Assembly (NCBI RefSeq): GCF_000367345.1
Contig: NZ_BARE01000045.1
Location: 1 to 36,137 of the forward strand
Origin: Sphingobium xenophagum NBRC 107872
GTDB taxonomy: Bacteria > Pseudomonadota > Alphaproteobacteria > Sphingomonadales > Sphingomonadaceae
Direction of reading: 5' to 3'
Length of the DNA stretch: 36,137 nucleotides
Within the stretch, counting starts at the first letter, position 1; each line of letters begins with the position of its first letter. This document shows positions 17,013 to 25,925 of the stretch, in pieces. The notes under the pieces are model-generated. The model did no database searches. It was not told the DNA's origin and worked only from the letters and a program-made list of their open reading frames with translations. Both the position numbers and the translations under genes were made by a program.

Positions 17013-17034
17013 GGCCCCGCCCGAAGGCGGGGCC
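17013..17034. terminator. Strong GC hairpin between convergent genes
   Basis: GGCCCCGCC and GGCGGGGCC pair perfectly over 9 bp with a CGAA loop. It sits 13 bases past the DUF736 stop (- strand) and 54 past the methyltransferase stop (+ strand), so it could end transcription from both sides. It lacks a long T tract. Confidence 0.6.
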
Positions 17035-17046
17035 GACGCTGGCGCC

Positions 17047-17367
17047 TTAGCTCGGCGGATTCCAGATGATGACCTTCTTCGAAGGGTCATCACCCGGCGC
17101 GTTGGCGATGTTGCCATAGATGGTGCCGAATTCAGGAGCCGAGAGCGAGACCGAGACATATTCGGCGCCGGTGTTCTGCGAGAAGCGCTTCCAGCCTGCG
17201 CCCAGTTCGAAACCGTTCTTGCGGCTGACGATGCGATAGTCGGGTTCGCTGTCCTTGGTCTTGCGGTTGTTGGGGATGATGGCGATCGGCGCGGAGACGG
17301 TCAGCGTTGCGAGGTTGCCTTCGAAGCTGTCGTCGGACTTCACGGTGAGGTTTGCGATGGTAGCCAT
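17047..17367 (-). CDS. DUF736 family protein
   Basis: A 106-residue protein starting MATIANLTVKSDDSFEGNL, the recognised start of the DUF736 family, which is common on alphaproteobacterial plasmids and integrative elements. It is small, soluble, beta-rich, and of unknown function. The start is set by AGGAGA shortly before the ATG (reading the - strand) and by the family's usual N terminus; the frame stays open upstream but into low-complexity sequence. A strong hairpin follows its stop. Its presence supports an element backbone and not ordinary chromosome. Confidence 0.88.
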   Translation of the reverse strand: MATIANLTVKSDDSFEGNLATLTVSAPIAIIPNNRKTKDSEPDYRIVSRKNGFELGAGWKRFSQNTGAEYVSVSLSAPEFGTIYGNIANAPGDDPSKKVIIWNPPS

Positions 17368-17787
17368 GTCGTTTCTCCTAAAGGTGGTCGGGGACCATCC
17401 CCGATGGCGCCAAAAGAAGGGGCCGGGAGCCGCCGTCACCGCAGCGTCAGCGAAGGGCGAACCCCGCACGGGGTTGACGGCATTAGGCGTGACGAGACCC
17501 GCAGACAGGCGACAAGGAGGGGTGGTTTTCGCTCCGCCCGAGAACGAATGTCAGTGGGCAATCGCCGTTTTCATCGTCCAAAAGTGGGAGGCTTCCTCTC
17601 CTCCGGATCATTGCATGAAGCGCAGCAGCAATCATCCCTCACATGCAGCCAATGGCTGATCGAGAAGCGTCGTCGCCGTGGATAGCGGACGGGCAACAGC
17701 AGAGGGCTCTCGCTGAAGCACACAGGTAGAAATGTGCAATATCAGCTCTCATATTGACTTTTGTGCAGAATATGAGCATATGAAGCC
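17368..17787. other. Gene-free stretch upstream of DUF736 and of the Xre-RES pair
   Basis: About 420 bases without a credible gene. It contains a palindrome TCGGGGA-CCA-TCCCCGA (17388-17404) close to the DUF736 start, and a second hairpin AACCCCG-CA-CGGGGTT (17460-17475). The right end carries the Xre-RES promoter. Nothing else was recognised. Confidence 0.45.
17748..17782 (+). promoter_or_regulatory. Promoter with overlapping operator for the Xre-RES pair
   Basis: TTGACT (17754-17759) and CATATG (17777-17782) are spaced 17 bases. Overlapping them are inverted arms CTCATATT (17748-17755) and AATATGAG (17769-17776), and TGTGCA occurs at 17733-17738 and 17762-17767. The layout fits self-repression by the antitoxin. 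Confidence 0.5.
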
Positions 17788-17805
17788 ATGAAGGGACGTG
17801 TCGAT

Positions 17806-18204
17806 ATGGGTATCCAAGCTGCAGCCAAAGCGCCTGCAAAGGGACTTGATCGCAAGGATCTGACGGGGCCAGCCCTGCGGACGTTCTTCCGCATTGCCGA
17901 TGCCTGGGGCCTGAAAGAGCAGGAGCAAATGCGTTTGCTCGGCCTGGAGAGCCGCTCGACCTTCCAGTCATGGAAGCGCGGCGTGGTCGCGGCGCTGCCC
18001 AAGGATGCGCTGGAACGGATTTCCTATGTCATGGGTATCTACAAGGGCCTGCACATCCTGCTGCCCAAGACGGCCGATGATTGGGTGCGCAAACCCAACA
18101 AGGCGCAGGTTTTCGGCGGCGCCTCGGCGCTCGAACGGATGATGTCGGGCAATGTCGCCGACCTCTATGTCGTGCGTCAGTATGTTGACGGGCAGCGCGG
18201 CTGA
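17806..18204 (+). CDS. Xre/MbcA/ParS-family antitoxin
   Basis: A 132-residue antitoxin paired with the RES toxin that follows 3 bases later. An HTH-like N-terminal part (TFFRIADAWGLKEQEQMRLL, then RSTFQSWKRG) precedes the C-terminal MbcA/ParS toxin-binding domain (about 70-132; LERISYVMGIYKGLHILLP, MSGNVADLYVVRQYVDG). The start at 17806 is preferred: AAGGGA lies at 17791-17796 and the inferred transcription start is near 17789. An upstream in-frame ATG at 17788 would add 6 residues but lies at or before that point. It should neutralise the RES enzyme and repress the operon. Confidence 0.87.
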   Translation: MGIQAAAKAPAKGLDRKDLTGPALRTFFRIADAWGLKEQEQMRLLGLESRSTFQSWKRGVVAALPKDALERISYVMGIYKGLHILLPKTADDWVRKPNKAQVFGGASALERMMSGNVADLYVVRQYVDGQRG

Positions 18205-18207
18205 CCC

Positions 18208-18891
18208 GTGGACATTCCCACGTCTGAAGTCCGCTGGACACCCTGCTACCGCATCATCCCGAGCCGATTTCCGCCGATCTCGCTGTTCGAGGCAGTTGCC
18301 GATCCTGCCGATCTTGAAGCGGTCTATGCCATCGAGGCGATGACCAATGACCGCCTGCGCGACGAGGCAGGCGAGCTGTCGCTCGTGCCGCCTGAGGACC
18401 GAGTTTCAGGCCCCGGTTCCTCGCCGATCATGGCGGCGTTCACCCACCTCAATCCGGTCGGCGACCGCTTCACCGACGGCAGCTACGGCGTCTTTTATGC
18501 TGGAATGACACTGGCAACCGCAATTGCCGAAACCAGGCATCACCGCACGCATTTCCTCGAGGCTACCGACGAACCGGCGCAGGAACTCGACATGCGGGTT
18601 TATGCCGTCGATCTCGCCGCGAACCTTCACGACATCCGTGGGCAACGGGAGGCGCTGCCAGCTCTGTACCATCCGAGCAGCTATGCCGTGTCTCAGGAAA
18701 CCGCGCGGACCTTGCGCGATGCCGGGTCGGACGGGATTGTCTATGAAAGCGTCCGCAATCCCGGCGGAGAATGTGCCGCTGTGTTCCGGCCCCGGCGGTT
18801 GTCGAATTGTCGGCAGGAACGGCATCTGTGCTATGTTTGGGATGGTAGCGGAATCAGTACCGTCTACGAGAAGCGGTTGCTGGAAAATTGA
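18208..18891 (+). CDS. RES-domain toxin (NAD+ phosphorylase type)
   Basis: A 227-residue RES toxin with a GTG start, second gene of the pair. The family's name residues are present: R87 in GDRFTDG, E108 in AIAETRHHR and S181 in YESVRNPGGEC. RES toxins such as MbcT degrade NAD+ and stop growth. All catalytic positions look intact, so it should be active when the antitoxin is lost. It converges with the giant ATPase gene, 38 bases apart. It may stabilise the element or act in abortive phage defence. Confidence 0.9.
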   Translation: MDIPTSEVRWTPCYRIIPSRFPPISLFEAVADPADLEAVYAIEAMTNDRLRDEAGELSLVPPEDRVSGPGSSPIMAAFTHLNPVGDRFTDGSYGVFYAGMTLATAIAETRHHRTHFLEATDEPAQELDMRVYAVDLAANLHDIRGQREALPALYHPSSYAVSQETARTLRDAGSDGIVYESVRNPGGECAAVFRPRRLSNCRQERHLCYVWDGSGISTVYEKRLLEN

Positions 18892-18929
18892 ACCGTTGGA
18901 AGCTGAACGCAGTCGCGGCGGACACACTT

Positions 18930-21900
18930 TCAGGGCACCCGGACGAAGCCATAGCGAAGTCCTTCGCCAAGTAGGTTGAGGACGGCCTCGCCTTCCTCGC
19001 TCATCGGATTTGGCAACATCTCCACCCTCGCCTGGGACGGAGTTCCGATATTGCTGACATAGGCGATCCAATATTGCGTCCCGCTTCGAGGGCGAGCAGC
19101 GGCCCTGCCAGCCCTGACTTCCGTTTCGCCGAGGATGAATGCGCAGGGATCGGAAAGGCTCGCCTTTACCTCTATCTGCCAGCGCTGCCCGCGGAATCCG
19201 ATCTCGAAGTCGTAGCCCAAGCTATCACTTCCCTCGCGGTTCGTGATCGGTCGGGCATTTCCAGACACCCAAGCAGCATCGATGTCTTGGTCCGGCAGCC
19301 GGCGGCGTAGCCAATGATAGACGGCCATCTCTCCTAGCCGCCCGATCATGTCGGTCTTCTGGGATGGCGCTCGCGAAGGTGGCGGCGGCGGCTTCTGCTT
19401 GCGGTCCTCCTCGCGTGATCTGGGTTTGTCCCTAGCTCGCGAGGGCTTCAATTTCGCGGCGCTACCGATCGCCATGCTAAGCAGCTTCGAAGACAATGTT
19501 GCTGACAGTTCGTCGCAAACCGACGGCCAATCCGCTTCCTCGGGGTCAATCTTGCGGCCATTGAAGGAAACCGACCGGGCCTCGCGCTTTCTGGCATCCG
19601 CCTCGGCGCGGACCCTTGCATGTTCGGCGTCCAGGTCCTTGTCACCGATTCCGAGGACATCGCGGTTGAGGCTCTCCGGCATCCCTGCCGGCCAAGCCCC
19701 CAGGATCGCGAGCCAGCGTATAACGGAGGTCTCAGATAGGGTCTGAAACTCGAATGCACCGCCCTTGTCCAAAACGGTGCGTATCGAGGAATAGCCGCCA
19801 TCGCCATCGATCCACGGGGCTGGAACCGTCGCGCTGTTTTTGACGCACCAAGCGCGCACGAGGGGTGTGGCCGTTGCCACGAGCTTGCGGGTCATTGCCG
19901 CGTTTGAATCCCGGACTTCATCGAGTGGCTCGAGCCCGGCGCCACCCTCGGCAAGAGCTGGCGCACGATGTGACAACAGCCAGGCATCCACATGTGCGGC
20001 TAGAATCAGCTCCGGCACATCGCGAAATTGCATGAGCCAGGCAGGATCGGTTTTGAGTTCATACAGCGCGTCGCGCGCCGCCGAGTAGCCGGGGGCCGGC
20101 TCAAAGCGCGCCAACGCACCCGCGTGCGTGATGCGTAGACAGTCCAGAATCGCTCGGTCGTTGTCCCGGATGAAATGGACGAGCTGGCCGGCATGGACTT
20201 CCGGATATGTGTCAGGTGCCTCTCCGACTGCGACGAGCGCGTGGTTCAGAACTGCGAAGTCCATTCCTAGTGCTTCGCGAAGTTCCGATATCGTAAGTGA
20301 AGTCCTACACGCGTCAAGGACACGCTCGACGTCCATTTGCGCCGGTGCCAGCCACAGCGAGAGAAATGAACGAAGGCGGCCGACATCCTGCACGATGGCG
20401 GCCTCGTCCTCCTCGAAGGCGTCGATCGCCGCTTGCCCGCCAGCAGCATGCAGCACCGCCTTGAGCCAAGGTGATTGCCGTTCGATGCTCGCGCCTAGGG
20501 TGTCGCGGACAACAGATCGGGCCTGCGCACCCAGGCGAAGCCGATCCGCCAGCGGCTCAATCTCCCCCTCTAGGTCCGGTTCTTGGTCCACTGCCGCCCC
20601 GGAATATCGGATATCCGACAGGAGCAGGCGCAGATTGGGCTCGAGCGATTGCTGCTCGATGGCCTCACATATCGAAGGGAGCAAGTCGTCGACAGACTGC
20701 CAGTCGAAGGCACCGGAAACGCGCGTGACGACGACCGTGCGCTCGTCTTCCAGCTTAACCGTGAAGGCTCGGCGGTGCTCGACGTCTCCCTCGATGTCGA
20801 CCCCATCGAACTTAAACCGGATCATGCCAGCGCGTTGGATCAGCAAGCGTTCGAGCTTGGCAAGGATACCTTGTCGATCTGCTGGAAGCCGCTGGTAGTC
20901 CGCACCCTTCAATGCCTCCAGTGCCACCGCGACAAACAGGCGCAAGCGTGGGCATAGAGAGAGTACGGGCACGGTTTCGCCCTCACCAAGCGCTTGGCCG
21001 TCGGCGATCAGCTCGTAGCCGACGCCGGAAAGTAGGCGGACGCGGTCGCCGTAGAGTGCCGCCATGAGGCGACCGATCGCTTCCGCATCACCCGAACCCG
21101 CATCGAACAGACTCACCCCAGCGGCTTCCGCAAGGCTTACGACCGTGTCGTCGCGTGTATCCCGCACGTAGACCGCTGGCGAACCCGCCGGGGTCAGGTC
21201 AGCGGTGCGGAAACCGTTGCCCTCCTTCACGACGATCAGGCTTGGGGCCTTGGCTGTCGCCGTGTCTAACTTTCCCGCAGTGTGACGGGTGGCGAGTCGG
21301 TGCCAGCCGCGATGATAAAGGTTCAAGAAGTGTCGCTCGAAGTAGCGATCAAAGCCAACGCTGCCAAACTGGGTGGCGAGGAATGCAGCTTGCTGGACCA
21401 GGGTGTCCGGAGCGAAAAGCTGACTCATCCCAGTCCGCTTTAGAAGCTCACCAGCTTGCCCCTTCGTGACGCGTTCGAGCGCACGCATCACCGGGATGGT
21501 GGGGCGCCTCAAAAACGGCGGAAAGCGCTCCCCGTCCTCGGTCCGCCATATATCGCGAGCCCGGACGGTCACATGCTGCGTGCCTTCCGTCGAAGGCTGA
21601 TCAGCGGGTATCCATGCCGATGAGCGCAGGAACGATCGGATCGGGGTAGGCCAGTCGCGGGCGTCGTCGTGTATGAAATGATGGTGATGGACGTCGATGG
21701 CCCAGCCCTTCGCAGGCGGAGCCTCGAGCCATGCGATGATCAGCTGGGCGAAATGCTCCAGGCAATCGCGCGTGAACCGCTCGACATCGCCCTGTCCGGG
21801 AAGCCAAAGGATTTCGCCTCGCAGGATATAGCCGCCGGTAGAGGACTTCAACTTGAACGCATCGGGGACATGCTCGGTGATATCGGCGCGCCATGCCTGG

Positions 21901-24389
21901 GCAGCTGTTTCGGGAATGCCAAGATCTTCGCAGAACGAAAAGTCCTTCAGTCGACGAGCGGGAATGCTTGCCGGTGGGGTCTTGCGGATGGGATGGAGGC
22001 CTTTCTGGACCCCAAGCTCGGCGAGGAACTCTGTCCACAGTTCGCCGCTCGATCCTTTGAAGCAATAGTGGTTTCGATCCCCCAATCGACGCGCTGCGAG
22101 TGCGTCAATGTCGGCCGAGCCGGTGGGTGCGCTCCCGATGAACCGATGGATGAGCGGTCCAAGTGTCTCGTCCGGCCAACTACGCGAGAACACGGCTTCC
22201 CGGGCATCGACGAATTCGCCACCCACCGTCGGCACCATGAACCGATGCTGCGCCTGCAACTTGAAAGCACGGCCTTTGGTGCGGGGCCCGCGCCAAATTT
22301 GGAATGCCAACCGAAGGCCAGCCGCCCGTGTGGCATTCCTGCCATCCGCACGGACGATCCGAGAGAGCTGCGCAAGGATAACGTCGCGGTCGAACTCCAA
22401 GGCAAGTTTGTGTTTCTCTAGGTATTCGCGGGCTTCGGAGAGGTCGCCGTACCAATCGAGGCCGTGCGACAGGAAGGCGAAGTTGTCGGCAAGGCTCGCG
22501 GGCAGGACAAGGTCATCTTCGTCTTGGGCTCCTCCGCGCCGCGCCGGCGGGAAGAACACCGACACCACGACCGTGCCACGCTTGCGGCGGACCGCCTTGC
22601 CCTCAACCTCGCCAGCAGGCGTCATCGCCTTTCGCAACTTCCCGTCGGCATCGAGCAGGACGAGCGCTCCGGCTAAGCCAATGCCCGCTCGATCCAGAAA
22701 TTTTGGAAGTTGGCGATAGAAACCGGACCAACGCGACATGGTGGATTGCTTGCCGCTCGCAATCTCCCTTGCAATTGCGACGACAAGGGCGACCCGCTCT
22801 TGGTCTCTGGGCCTATCGACATACCCGATTATTGCTCGTGCCAGGAACTTCCCAAGCCGGACGATGCGCGGGCCCAATCCCGGCCAGATGGGCGATACAC
22901 CTGTGCTTGGCGCGTTTCGAGCCGCAGCGTCGGCACCGAAGAACTCTCCCTCTTCAGTCCAGTGGCGAGTCCTCGTGGCAGACGACCAACCGAGAAGCTG
23001 AGCATCCTGCAAAAGCGCCGGCACGATCGGAGCATCGCCGAGACATTCGACCCCTAGGATAAAAATCAATTGTTCGACGATGATGTCTTCGAGCGGTGCG
23101 TCGGTTGCCAAACTGTCAACCGGCTCCCATGCTAGCAGGTCAACAACCGCGTTAGCACGGCACGCGTGGTCCAAGCTTGGCGATGCTCCATCCGCAGCAG
23201 GGGAGACAAGCGTCGCTATGGTCGCCGCAGCAAGGGCTGCCGCTGTCTCGGCGAGCAGGGCGTTCAACCTTATGGACGCGTCCACCGCGGTTCTGCTCGA
23301 GTTAGGAAAAAATGTACCGTGGAGGAAGCCATTGAACGGCGAAACAGCCTGCGTTCCCATTGGCAGGTAGGTGTAGAGGCGGGTTTGAGGGACCATCGCA
23401 TCAAGGCGGACAGCCAGGGCGACTTCGCCATCGCCCTCCCATTTTTCCCAATGCTTGTGGAGTTGCTTGGTCTCGATGCCATCCTGAATGGCGCTGAGCA
23501 TCTCGGTCTCTGGAACCGTTCTTCTGGCGATCAGGTACTTACCCGCGCTTCCCAAGTCGGCGACCGATAGCAATTGGCCGCCGATTTCGACAGGGTCTTC
23601 CGTCCGTTCGAGAATGATCTTGTCCTCGACTGTGCCGTCAGGCCCCAGAACCTTGACGGTCAAACTTGCGAGTCGAGACAGGAACAGCAGGAGTGGCACG
23701 CCGCTTTCGCGAACGGAGGCAAACTCGCGCCGGACGTCTGCCACGGCGTCCGTCGATCTCAGCGGCAGTGCGATCACGCTCGAGTAACCTTGCCTCGCGA
23801 AGTGGGTAACAGCCTCGGGCTGTTCGCTCACCCAGACAGGGATATGGAAGAGCGGCAGGTCGCTTTTTGCCAGCTCTCGATGTCGAGGATTAGCGAATAG
23901 ACGGTCCAGATCGTCGCTTCCTGCGAAGCGGAAGCAGAAGCCGTCGAAGTGGTCAGCCTTAGCGTCGGATGCGCGGGAGTAGACGTGCGGAACATCCGTA
24001 ACGTGGTGCACGCTGCGAAACCCCAGTCCCTTGTTGCCAATGGACTCGCCTGGCGGCTTACTGGAAAGGCCCATATCGCAAAGCGCGTCGACGTTCTTGG
24101 GTCGGAAGGGCGTGCCGCCGTTTGCCACGTAGAGAACACCAAATGCCCCCTCCGCTAGATCCAAGACGACCTCGATCGCGCCGTCGGATCGGTCGTCGGG
24201 ATGCACGTCATTCGCATTCTGGATGAGCTCGATCAGGAACCGGCCATGATAATCCGACGCGATGCTTTCACCCATGCTGGCGCTGCCGGCATAGATCTTA
24301 GAATAGTATTCCCCGTCCTCGTCGATCGTGCCGGTGAAGCCAGTGACCTTACGACGTGCCACTTCATCAATGATTCGTCTAAAATCCAT
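18930..24389 (-). CDS. Giant GHKL-ATPase (sacsin-like) protein with C-terminal DUF3883 nuclease-like domain
   Basis: An 1819-residue protein. The N terminus is a Hsp90/GHKL-type ATPase as in sacsin: N-box LIELIQNANDV with E54 and N58, a VANGGTPF loop (88-95), and GNKGLGFRSVHHV (118-130). The end (about 1679-1819) is a DUF3883 domain with a PD-(D/E)xK-like set: E1687 in GRLGEMA, D1727 in GYDFEIGF, E1740 and K1742 in IEVKAS. A proline- and charge-rich linker (KQKPPPPPSRAPSQK) precedes it. The 1,300 residues between are unrecognised. The layout of an ATP-gated sensor joined to a possible nuclease, on an island with CBASS, suggests single-gene phage defence; this is inference. Only a weak ribosome site precedes the ATG. 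Confidence 0.75.
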   Translation of the reverse strand: MDFRRIIDEVARRKVTGFTGTIDEDGEYYSKIYAGSASMGESIASDYHGRFLIELIQNANDVHPDDRSDGAIEVVLDLAEGAFGVLYVANGGTPFRPKNVDALCDMGLSSKPPGESIGNKGLGFRSVHHVTDVPHVYSRASDAKADHFDGFCFRFAGSDDLDRLFANPRHRELAKSDLPLFHIPVWVSEQPEAVTHFARQGYSSVIALPLRSTDAVADVRREFASVRESGVPLLLFLSRLASLTVKVLGPDGTVEDKIILERTEDPVEIGGQLLSVADLGSAGKYLIARRTVPETEMLSAIQDGIETKQLHKHWEKWEGDGEVALAVRLDAMVPQTRLYTYLPMGTQAVSPFNGFLHGTFFPNSSRTAVDASIRLNALLAETAAALAAATIATLVSPAADGASPSLDHACRANAVVDLLAWEPVDSLATDAPLEDIIVEQLIFILGVECLGDAPIVPALLQDAQLLGWSSATRTRHWTEEGEFFGADAAARNAPSTGVSPIWPGLGPRIVRLGKFLARAIIGYVDRPRDQERVALVVAIAREIASGKQSTMSRWSGFYRQLPKFLDRAGIGLAGALVLLDADGKLRKAMTPAGEVEGKAVRRKRGTVVVSVFFPPARRGGAQDEDDLVLPASLADNFAFLSHGLDWYGDLSEAREYLEKHKLALEFDRDVILAQLSRIVRADGRNATRAAGLRLAFQIWRGPRTKGRAFKLQAQHRFMVPTVGGEFVDAREAVFSRSWPDETLGPLIHRFIGSAPTGSADIDALAARRLGDRNHYCFKGSSGELWTEFLAELGVQKGLHPIRKTPPASIPARRLKDFSFCEDLGIPETAAQAWRADITEHVPDAFKLKSSTGGYILRGEILWLPGQGDVERFTRDCLEHFAQLIIAWLEAPPAKGWAIDVHHHHFIHDDARDWPTPIRSFLRSSAWIPADQPSTEGTQHVTVRARDIWRTEDGERFPPFLRRPTIPVMRALERVTKGQAGELLKRTGMSQLFAPDTLVQQAAFLATQFGSVGFDRYFERHFLNLYHRGWHRLATRHTAGKLDTATAKAPSLIVVKEGNGFRTADLTPAGSPAVYVRDTRDDTVVSLAEAAGVSLFDAGSGDAEAIGRLMAALYGDRVRLLSGVGYELIADGQALGEGETVPVLSLCPRLRLFVAVALEALKGADYQRLPADRQGILAKLERLLIQRAGMIRFKFDGVDIEGDVEHRRAFTVKLEDERTVVVTRVSGAFDWQSVDDLLPSICEAIEQQSLEPNLRLLLSDIRYSGAAVDQEPDLEGEIEPLADRLRLGAQARSVVRDTLGASIERQSPWLKAVLHAAGGQAAIDAFEEDEAAIVQDVGRLRSFLSLWLAPAQMDVERVLDACRTSLTISELREALGMDFAVLNHALVAVGEAPDTYPEVHAGQLVHFIRDNDRAILDCLRITHAGALARFEPAPGYSAARDALYELKTDPAWLMQFRDVPELILAAHVDAWLLSHRAPALAEGGAGLEPLDEVRDSNAAMTRKLVATATPLVRAWCVKNSATVPAPWIDGDGGYSSIRTVLDKGGAFEFQTLSETSVIRWLAILGAWPAGMPESLNRDVLGIGDKDLDAEHARVRAEADARKREARSVSFNGRKIDPEEADWPSVCDELSATLSSKLLSMAIGSAAKLKPSRARDKPRSREEDRKQKPPPPPSRAPSQKTDMIGRLGEMAVYHWLRRRLPDQDIDAAWVSGNARPITNREGSDSLGYDFEIGFRGQRWQIEVKASLSDPCAFILGETEVRAGRAAARPRSGTQYWIAYVSNIGTPSQARVEMLPNPMSEEGEAVLNLLGEGLRYGFVRVP

Positions 24390-24671
24390 CGGTTACTTTC
24401 GTCATAGCCGTCTTTCTGTGACCTCACCCATACACGCGATGGGTTCACAAACGACTCGCCAATTTTAACGAAGATGAAAAGCGAACTGCGGATGATTTCA
24501 GTCTAAATCGAACTATTGGGACGGGCCCGTTGCTGCCCAGCTAGCGTCAAACTTCCGAATGGCAGGGTTCGGCGTATGCCGACATTGCACTTCGCACATG
24601 TGAGGGGAGCCACCTCACTTTCTGAAACTTAAACCGGCCATTCTAAGTGAGACTGGACGAAGCTAACGGTC
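24390..24671. other. Intergenic region between DUF2493 and the giant ATPase gene
   Basis: About 280 bases with no gene. Two inverted repeats lie on the DUF2493 side: GTGAGAC/GTCTCAC (24647-24653/24669-24675), the right arm overlapping the DUF2493 stop, and GTGAGG/CCTCAC (24600-24618). They may end DUF2493 transcription. The other half should hold the ATPase gene promoter on the - strand; no clear boxes were found. Confidence 0.35.
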
Positions 24672-25607
24672 TCACCGCTTCTCGCGGAAGTCCCAGAGCG
24701 GAATCCCCATCTTGCGGGCTTTGTCAGCCAAGTTGTCCTGAATGCCAGTGCCTGGAAAGACGACCAGGCCCACCGGCAATGCTTCGAGCATCCGGTCGTT
24801 GCGCTTGAACGGCGCGGCCTTCTTGTGCCGGTTCCAGTCGGGACGGAAGGCGACTTGCGGCACACGGCGCGTATCGGCCCAGCAAGCGGCGGCGCGTTCG
24901 GCACCGGTGGGCGTTGCTCCATGCAACAGGACCATGTCGGCATGACGCCCATGAACCCGGTCGAGGACATCCCAGATCGCCGAGTGATCGTTACAGTCGG
25001 GACCACCGGTGAAGGCAATACGGGTTCCTTCGGGCAGCAGCACGCGGGCATTCTCTCTTGCGCGTTTGTCGAGGAAGTCGCGGCTGTCGATGATGGCTGA
25101 GGTCATGGCCTTGCGGTTGACGCGGGATCCGGTGCGGGGCGTCCAGGCCTTGCGTGCGTGAATGCGGAATTGATCGGCGGCAGCTTCACGGAAGAATTCC
25201 ATCGTGTCGCGGCGTTCGATGAGCGAGATGCCTTCGGCAATTTGGCGCTCAAGTTCGACCGAGCGTACTTCGCTGCCATCCTGTTCGCGCTGAAGGCGTT
25301 TTTGCGCCTGTTCATTGTCGTCGAGATCGCGTTCGACCCGCTCGCCGGCGCGGTGGAAGATGTTGACGACGTTCCAGAGCAGGTCTTCGAGATCGGGTTC
25401 AATGCGGGTGTCGATCAAAGCTGAGACAAGCCCGTCGAACATGTCGGCGACCGCGCCACCGGCAAGGCGGGCATCTGGTAGCGGCCTGCCATCAGGTTCG
25501 TCCTCGAAGGGCCGATAGCCGTAAAGCTGCATTTCCTGAAGGAGATAGGCGGTTGGGCCGAGTTCGGGGGTGGTGTCTTCAAGGGGAAGATCTGGGGCGC
25601 TTGCCAT
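24672..25607 (-). CDS. DUF2493 (YspA/cpYpsA-like SLOG) protein
   Basis: A 311-residue protein. The C-terminal part (about 194-311) is a SLOG-type Rossmann domain: RIAFTGGPDCNDHSAIWDV, a VLLHGATPTGAE loop, RPDWNRHKKAAPFKRND, and VVFPGTG. SLOG domains bind nucleotides or NAD-like ligands; some act as sensors in conflict systems. Residues 1-190 are helical, charged and coiled-coil-like (RAGERVERDLDDNEQ). The start at 25607 (MASAPDLPLED) is chosen because further upstream the frame enters GC-rich non-coding sequence. It is the third gene of the - strand backbone block behind the strawberry-notch and Toprim genes. Function in the element unknown. Confidence 0.83.
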   Translation of the reverse strand: MASAPDLPLEDTTPELGPTAYLLQEMQLYGYRPFEDEPDGRPLPDARLAGGAVADMFDGLVSALIDTRIEPDLEDLLWNVVNIFHRAGERVERDLDDNEQAQKRLQREQDGSEVRSVELERQIAEGISLIERRDTMEFFREAAADQFRIHARKAWTPRTGSRVNRKAMTSAIIDSRDFLDKRARENARVLLPEGTRIAFTGGPDCNDHSAIWDVLDRVHGRHADMVLLHGATPTGAERAAACWADTRRVPQVAFRPDWNRHKKAAPFKRNDRMLEALPVGLVVFPGTGIQDNLADKARKMGIPLWDFREKR

Positions 25608-25925
25608 GATGGTCTCCGTGTCCTGAGCCGCGCCTCTCGCGGCCTTCGTGGCGACGACCAGCGGCGGAGGGCACGGGTCTGCACCGCGCGGAACGCGCGG
25701 CCGGAGCGCCAGCGGAGGATGGCGAAGCAAGGCTATTTTGTTTCGCGATGCAAAGGGGCGCAGCCCCGGCGGAAAATAGCCGCAGCGCAGCCATTGCGGT
25801 GCCCGTGTTCGCTGCCGTAGTCGCCCCCTCCCGAAGGCCGAGGGCGTGGCGACCTTCAAGGACCGGGAGAGGTGGCCATGCGGCCCACTTCCCTGGAAAA
25901 TCCCCCGCTTACCGGCCAGCTTCGC
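25608..25925. other. GC-rich leader between Toprim and DUF2493 genes
   Basis: 318 bases with no convincing gene, although one frame is open as an extension of DUF2493. It includes a small hairpin GGGGC-GCA-GCCCC (25755-25767) and runs of GCGC. It probably holds the DUF2493 promoter or a structured leader. Confidence 0.4.

Noticed and set aside
25608..25859. N-terminal extension of the DUF2493 protein
   Set aside because: Arg/Pro-rich translation of GC-rich leader; the conserved part starts at MASAPDLPLED.
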